Assembly: GCA_002732675.1 (NCBI GenBank) | Contig: NVRR01000012.1 | Coordinates: 2,232 to 11,346, forward strand | DNA length: 9,115 nucleotides | DNA from: Sneathiella sp. | Lineage (GTDB): Bacteria > Pseudomonadota > Alphaproteobacteria > Sneathiellales > Sneathiellaceae | Direction of reading: 5' to 3' | In this document: positions 6,261-9,115 of the stretch, piece after piece | Layout of the letters: each line of letters begins with the position of its first letter | Position numbering within the stretch: position 1 is the stretch's first letter | Made by a program: the position numbers and the translations under genes | Notes under the pieces: generated by a model | The model's database searches: none | The model's input: only the letters and a program-made list of their open reading frames with translations | What the model was told of the DNA's origin: nothing

Positions 6261-6989
6261 ATGTCAGAGATAAATAAATGGTTTTATCCTAAAACGGGTA
6301 TTCATGGGAAAGTCGTTCATGAAATCGGCATGGAGATTGTAACGGGCATCCTGAAACCTGGCGATCTAATACCTCATGAGTCGGATATAATTAAGCGGTT
6401 TAAGGGAAGCCGGACGGCGATCCGCGAAGCTTTTCGTGTTTTGACGGCAAAGGGCCTGATTGAGGCGCGGCAGCGGGCAGGCACCTGTGTGCGCGAGCAG
6501 GAATATTGGAACCTTCTGGACCCCGATGTATTGGCCTGGCAGTCGCAGAAAGCCTATGATCGTAACGACTTCCGTAATATGGTTGAAACGCGTAAAGTTG
6601 TGGAACCTGTGGTTGCGGGCCTTGCGGCATTACGGGCGACCGATGAAGAAATCGACCATCTTGAAGATACCTATATAAGTATGCAGGAGGCAGTTTCCGT
6701 TAATTCATTGGATAACCTGCATTCACACTGTGTGGATTTCCACATGGTGCTCTTCGAAATATGCCATAATGATGTTATTCTGCGGCTCAGCGGTGTCGTC
6801 CGGGCTTTATGTGACTATCAGTTTGAATTGCACAAATCGTCCAATAGTATGCCAGATGGGATAATCGACGCCTACGGGGCTATTTTGACAGAAATCAGAA
6901 ACAGGGATGTCGAAGGCTCGGAAAGAACCATGCGGGCTTTGATCGAAGCTAAAATAGCAGATATGAAACGGTTCCGCGCTGAGGACTAA
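6261..6989 (+). CDS. GntR-family transcriptional regulator, FadR/FCD subfamily
   Basis: A 242-residue DNA-binding regulator. Residues about 10-78 form the winged helix-turn-helix, with 'GILKPGDLIPHESDI' (29-43), 'SRTAIREAFRVLTAKGLIE' (50-68) and the wing 'ARQRAGTCV'. 'YWNLLDPDVLAW' (82-93) is shared with DgoR-like sugar-acid regulators. An all-helical FCD ligand domain spans about 105-235. FCD domains usually bind a metal through Asp and three His. Aligned by spacing, here only H161 remains, with C157, Y205 and L227 at the other three places. The metal site is therefore probably lost or rebuilt, as in E. coli FadR, which has none. The start is certain: TAGGAGGT lies at 6248-6255, five bases before ATG. 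The effector is unknown. The gene overlaps the convergent 354-residue protein gene by four bases. Control of the neighbouring methyltransferase group is plausible but unproven. Confidence 0.93.
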   Translation: MSEINKWFYPKTGIHGKVVHEIGMEIVTGILKPGDLIPHESDIIKRFKGSRTAIREAFRVLTAKGLIEARQRAGTCVREQEYWNLLDPDVLAWQSQKAYDRNDFRNMVETRKVVEPVVAGLAALRATDEEIDHLEDTYISMQEAVSVNSLDNLHSHCVDFHMVLFEICHNDVILRLSGVVRALCDYQFELHKSSNSMPDGIIDAYGAILTEIRNRDVEGSERTMRALIEAKIADMKRFRAED

Positions 6990-8050
6990 AATCCCCCTTG
7001 GCTGATGCGGGGTCGGATACGCCATTCGAAGCAGTCATCGCCGTAATCCTGGCGCTGAAGAACTTCCAGGACGAGGAAGCGATTATGAACGGAGAGGGCG
7101 CCTTGCCATAACTGGTTCCAGGCATCGAAAACCGATGTCGGGTGCGGGCCCGTGCCGCGCATCAGGCGCCATCCGGTTTGCCGGACATAAATGGCGTTTC
7201 CTTTTTCTTCAATCGTGACCTCGTCGTCATGCCCTTTTATGATGGCTGCAAGATAGTTGCCAAAATCTAAAGCAGTTTCGCCGTTAAGACCCAAAATGTC
7301 TGCTGTTTGCCGATAAAATTGCTTGCCGATAAGCTGTGCTGTGATGCCGCCAAGATAGGTGGCGTCTGCGGGGCCAAATATCTGGGCCAGCTCGATCAGA
7401 GCGTTCTTCGCATATTCCATGGCGTAATTACGGTTGGCTTTGTGCAATCGTTCCTCTGGCCAGTCTGTGGTGTCAAGCTTTGGGGCGCTGTCCGGATCAA
7501 ACGGTGGTGCCATTTCGCCGGGGGAGAATTGCAGCCTTTCTTCGGGCGCCAGGTCATGGCCAAATTCCTTGAAATATCCCGCCATTCCATATTGTCCATC
7601 CATGTCCTGCGACGTGCAGACAAACCCGAGGCGCGGGTTGTTAAGGGAGACACCATTCTGACCGTACCAGCCTTTTAAAAAGCCATGGCTGACCTCAATT
7701 GGCATGCCGCAAAGCGCGGCTCCTTCATACATCCATCGCGGATGGCAAAAGTGAACCCAGGCTTTGTCGTCATTCTCATACATATATTCAACAGGGACCC
7801 CGCCGACGCTGTTGGATAGATAGTGATACTGGGCGCAAGCGACGGCATCGGGTAAATTGCTCAACCCGAGTTTTTCAAAACTGGACAGAAATTTCTCATG
7901 ATGCTGTCGGCGGAAAACGTTGAAACACAATTCCCCAGCAGCATTTTTGTCTTTGCGAAGGGTGACCGAGAGCATCAAACCGGTGAAAAAAGCATGGTAA
8001 AGAGTAGCGACGGCCGTATACCCGGCCTGTTTTACTGTTGGTGCAGTCAT
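6986..8050 (-). CDS. Conserved-looking protein of unknown function (354 residues)
   Basis: I do not recognise a family with confidence. The 354-residue product is soluble in appearance, without signal peptide or clear membrane segment apart from a mildly hydrophobic N-terminus (10-30). The first half is rich in aromatic residues, His, Cys and Gly: 'FCHPRWMYEGAALCGMP' (101-117) and 'GFVCTSQDMDGQYGMAGYF' (142-160). It reads like a folded enzyme or ligand-binding domain. A Pro/Asp-rich linker (about 175-200) separates it from a second part ending in 'FEWRIRPR' (341-348). A faint resemblance to the L-2-amino-thiazoline-4-carboxylate hydrolase-like group is only an impression. The ATG at 8050 is preferred, with GGGG five bases upstream. 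An in-frame TTG at 8134 would add 28 unlikely residues. It lies downstream of an MttB-family gene and a small secreted protein on the same strand, which hints at a role in methylated-amine metabolism. The stop overlaps the convergent GntR gene. Confidence 0.8.
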   Translation of the reverse strand: MTAPTVKQAGYTAVATLYHAFFTGLMLSVTLRKDKNAAGELCFNVFRRQHHEKFLSSFEKLGLSNLPDAVACAQYHYLSNSVGGVPVEYMYENDDKAWVHFCHPRWMYEGAALCGMPIEVSHGFLKGWYGQNGVSLNNPRLGFVCTSQDMDGQYGMAGYFKEFGHDLAPEERLQFSPGEMAPPFDPDSAPKLDTTDWPEERLHKANRNYAMEYAKNALIELAQIFGPADATYLGGITAQLIGKQFYRQTADILGLNGETALDFGNYLAAIIKGHDDEVTIEEKGNAIYVRQTGWRLMRGTGPHPTSVFDAWNQLWQGALSVHNRFLVLEVLQRQDYGDDCFEWRIRPRISQGGF

Positions 8051-8105
8051 ATGAACCCCGTTATTTCTTATTGTTTTTTGACAGCTTACCGACCTCTCAT
8101 AAAAA

Positions 8106-8134
8106 TATAAAGCAGGATTCTCTTTGGGATACAA
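8106..8134 (-). promoter_or_regulatory. Weak candidate promoter of the 354-residue protein gene
   Basis: On the minus strand TTGTAT (8134-8129) and TTTATA (8111-8106) are 17 bases apart in an AT-rich gap of 112 bases. Each matches only three of six consensus positions. Transcription from further upstream, through the secreted-protein gene, is equally possible. Confidence 0.18.
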
Positions 8135-8162
8135 AAGACCTTTTTAGTAAATGGAAATGAAG

Positions 8163-8492
8163 TTAGTAATTTTTCACGCCGACCACATTGCAGGAGCCCG
8201 TCGTGTAAGTATCCAGCAATTGGCATGTTCTGCCGAATTTGAAAACAAGATTGCCTTTGCAGTCATTGAAGGAGACCCAACCGTCAACACTGGTCACGAT
8301 ACCCGGTGCAGACCCGTACTGGACTGTAGTGAAAATATTCTTTATTTTTTCTTTGGGCAGTAAGAGTAAGGCAGCGTTGCTTTCAGCTTCCGGTTGGCAC
8401 ATATCCGCAAGTGCGACGGAAGGTATCGTTATGATGACGGCGAGCAACAGGGTTGGCAGAACACGAGACGTGATCGACTTGACAGTAATCAT
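8163..8492 (-). CDS. Small secreted protein with four cysteines, unknown function
   Basis: A 109-residue product with a typical Sec signal peptide: basic start (K5, R10), hydrophobic core (11-24) and the cleavage motif A-L-A before D30. The mature part of about 80 residues has C32, C78, C90 and C101, enough for two disulfides in the periplasm. C32 is two residues past the cleavage site and lacks a lipobox, so it is not a lipoprotein. The central stretch 'SAPGIVTSVDGWVSFNDCKGNLVFKF' suggests a small beta-rich fold. No family is recognised. GGAG lies eight bases before the ATG. The gene stands between the MttB-family gene and the 354-residue protein gene, with 93 and 112 bases on either side and its own candidate promoter, so it may be a separate transcription unit. 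Confidence 0.75.
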   Translation of the reverse strand: MITVKSITSRVLPTLLLAVIITIPSVALADMCQPEAESNAALLLLPKEKIKNIFTTVQYGSAPGIVTSVDGWVSFNDCKGNLVFKFGRTCQLLDTYTTGSCNVVGVKNY

Positions 8493-8524
8493 AAGTGTGG
8501 CTCCGGATATTTGAACTCGTTAAC

Positions 8525-8553
8525 ATAATGAGTACATATGGCCGGTACAGCAA
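8525..8553 (-). promoter_or_regulatory. Candidate sigma-70 promoter of the secreted-protein gene
   Basis: On the minus strand TTGCTG (8553-8548) and CATTAT (8530-8525) are separated by exactly 17 bases, and each matches four of six consensus positions. The expected transcript start near 8518 gives a leader of about 25 bases carrying the GGAG ribosome site of the secreted-protein gene. Confidence 0.38.
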
Positions 8554-8585
8554 GTAACCCAGATGTAAAGCTTATGTGATCAGCC

Positions 8586-9115
8586 TCAAAAGTCGGTTTT
8601 AACGCCGCCTTCAGCAATGCGCTTGTCAACAAATTCATTGAGCTCGTCCTTGATCGCCGGATCAAGGGCAGGGGGTTCATATTCCGCGATGATGGTTTTG
8701 TATATTTTGTTAGCCCGGGTCAGGGCGTCTGGCGATCCCGCCTCTGTCCAACTTTCAAAGTTACGCCAGTCAGATAGGATCGGGGAATAAAACGCCGTCT
8801 CGTAGCGCGCTTGTGTATGCTGGGTGCCAAAGAAGTGACCGCCATGCCCTGCTTCACGCATGGCATCCAGTCCCAGTGCGTCCGGAGAGGTATCAATGGG
8901 CGTCATCATCTCCGACATCATCTGGATCATCTCCACATCCATGATGACCTTTTCAAATGAATTCGTCAGGCCGCCTTCCAGCCAGCCAGTCGCGTGCTTG
9001 ACGAAGTTACCATGGCCGAGGATGACGCCCCAAAGCGCCATCTCGGATTCGTACGCCGCTTGCGCATCCGGCGCATTGGAGGCATTAACGTTGGATGTGC
9101 GATAGGGAATGTTAT
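8586..9115 (-). CDS. MttB-family (COG5598) methyltransferase, C-terminal 175 residues
   Basis: The gene runs in from the right edge; only its 3' part is visible. MttB-superfamily proteins take a methyl group from a quaternary or tertiary amine (trimethylamine, glycine betaine, proline betaine, carnitine and others) and give it to a cobalamin-bound corrinoid protein in the cytoplasm. The visible part reads I-P-Y-R-T-S, 'NASNAPDAQAAYESEMALWG', then 'HATGWLEGGL', 'MIQMMSEMMTP', 'DAMREAGHGGHFFGTQHTQ' and 'YSPILSDWRNFESW', all characteristic of the family's C-terminal half. It ends with 'FVDKRIAEGG'. There is no in-frame TAG in the visible part, so no pyrrolysine there, which points to the large pyrrolysine-free branch rather than true trimethylamine methyltransferase. 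The substrate cannot be told. The corrinoid protein and the corrinoid:tetrahydrofolate methyltransferase, if present, lie beyond the window. Confidence 0.93.
   Translation of the reverse strand, partial: NIPYRTSNVNASNAPDAQAAYESEMALWGVILGHGNFVKHATGWLEGGLTNSFEKVIMDVEMIQMMSEMMTPIDTSPDALGLDAMREAGHGGHFFGTQHTQARYETAFYSPILSDWRNFESWTEAGSPDALTRANKIYKTIIAEYEPPALDPAIKDELNEFVDKRIAEGGVKTDF

Noticed and set aside
6986..6988. TAG stop of the 354-residue protein considered as a pyrrolysine codon because of the MttB neighbour
   Set aside because: Reading on gives only antisense of the GntR gene, and nothing else suggests pyrrolysine use.
8126..8150. AAAAG/CTTTT hairpin downstream of the secreted-protein gene as a terminator
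   Set aside because: The stem is short, AT-only apart from one pair, with a two-base loop; too weak for a rho-independent terminator.

Overview
The window looks like a chromosomal segment of a free-living alphaproteobacterium of moderate GC. I infer this from the style of the proteins (class III alcohol dehydrogenase, PcaD-like hydrolase, LivM-type permease, an MttB-family methyltransferase without pyrrolysine) rather than from any marker gene. No rRNA, tRNA, insertion sequence, CRISPR array or phage gene was seen. The gene set is mostly small-molecule metabolism, with a C1/methyl-group theme.

Layout. Bases 1-1692 are a minus-strand cluster: a LivM/UrtC-type permease, then uracil-DNA glycosylase (ung), then the first codons of a further gene that leaves the window at the left. 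Each junction is a 4-base ATGA overlap, so the three are probably translationally coupled. A divergent intergenic gap (1693-1840) leads to a plus-strand pair, 1841-3389: a nicotinamidase/isochorismatase-type amidohydrolase and a 3-oxoadipate enol-lactonase-like alpha/beta hydrolase, 19 bases apart. Tail to tail with this pair lies adhC/frmA (3395-4504, minus), the glutathione-dependent formaldehyde dehydrogenase. It is divergent from mtnA (4617-5711, plus), the methylthioribose-1-phosphate isomerase. A short inverted repeat sits in the adhC-mtnA gap.

Bases 5712-6260 are a conspicuously AT-rich stretch. They hold three heptamers at 11-base spacing that match the PhoB 'Pho box' pattern, and one doubtful minus-strand ORF for a small membrane protein. 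After it comes a FadR/FCD-type GntR regulator (6261-6989, plus) with a perfect Shine-Dalgarno. Convergent with it, and overlapping it by four bases, is a minus-strand group that runs in from the right edge. This group is the C-terminal 175 residues of an MttB-family (COG5598) methyltransferase, a small secreted four-cysteine protein, and a 354-residue protein that I do not recognise.

How they may work together. MttB-family proteins demethylate quaternary or tertiary amines and pass the methyl group to a corrinoid protein. The unknown 354-residue protein, the secreted protein and the GntR regulator next to it are candidates for one substrate-responsive methylamine-type module. AdhC (formaldehyde oxidation) and MtnA (methionine salvage) fit a general C1/sulfur housekeeping role. 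The amidohydrolase/enol-lactonase pair resembles two consecutive ring-fission product steps, but no ring-cleaving enzyme is visible. The least explained items are the 354-residue protein and the Pho-box-like repeats in the AT-rich gap.
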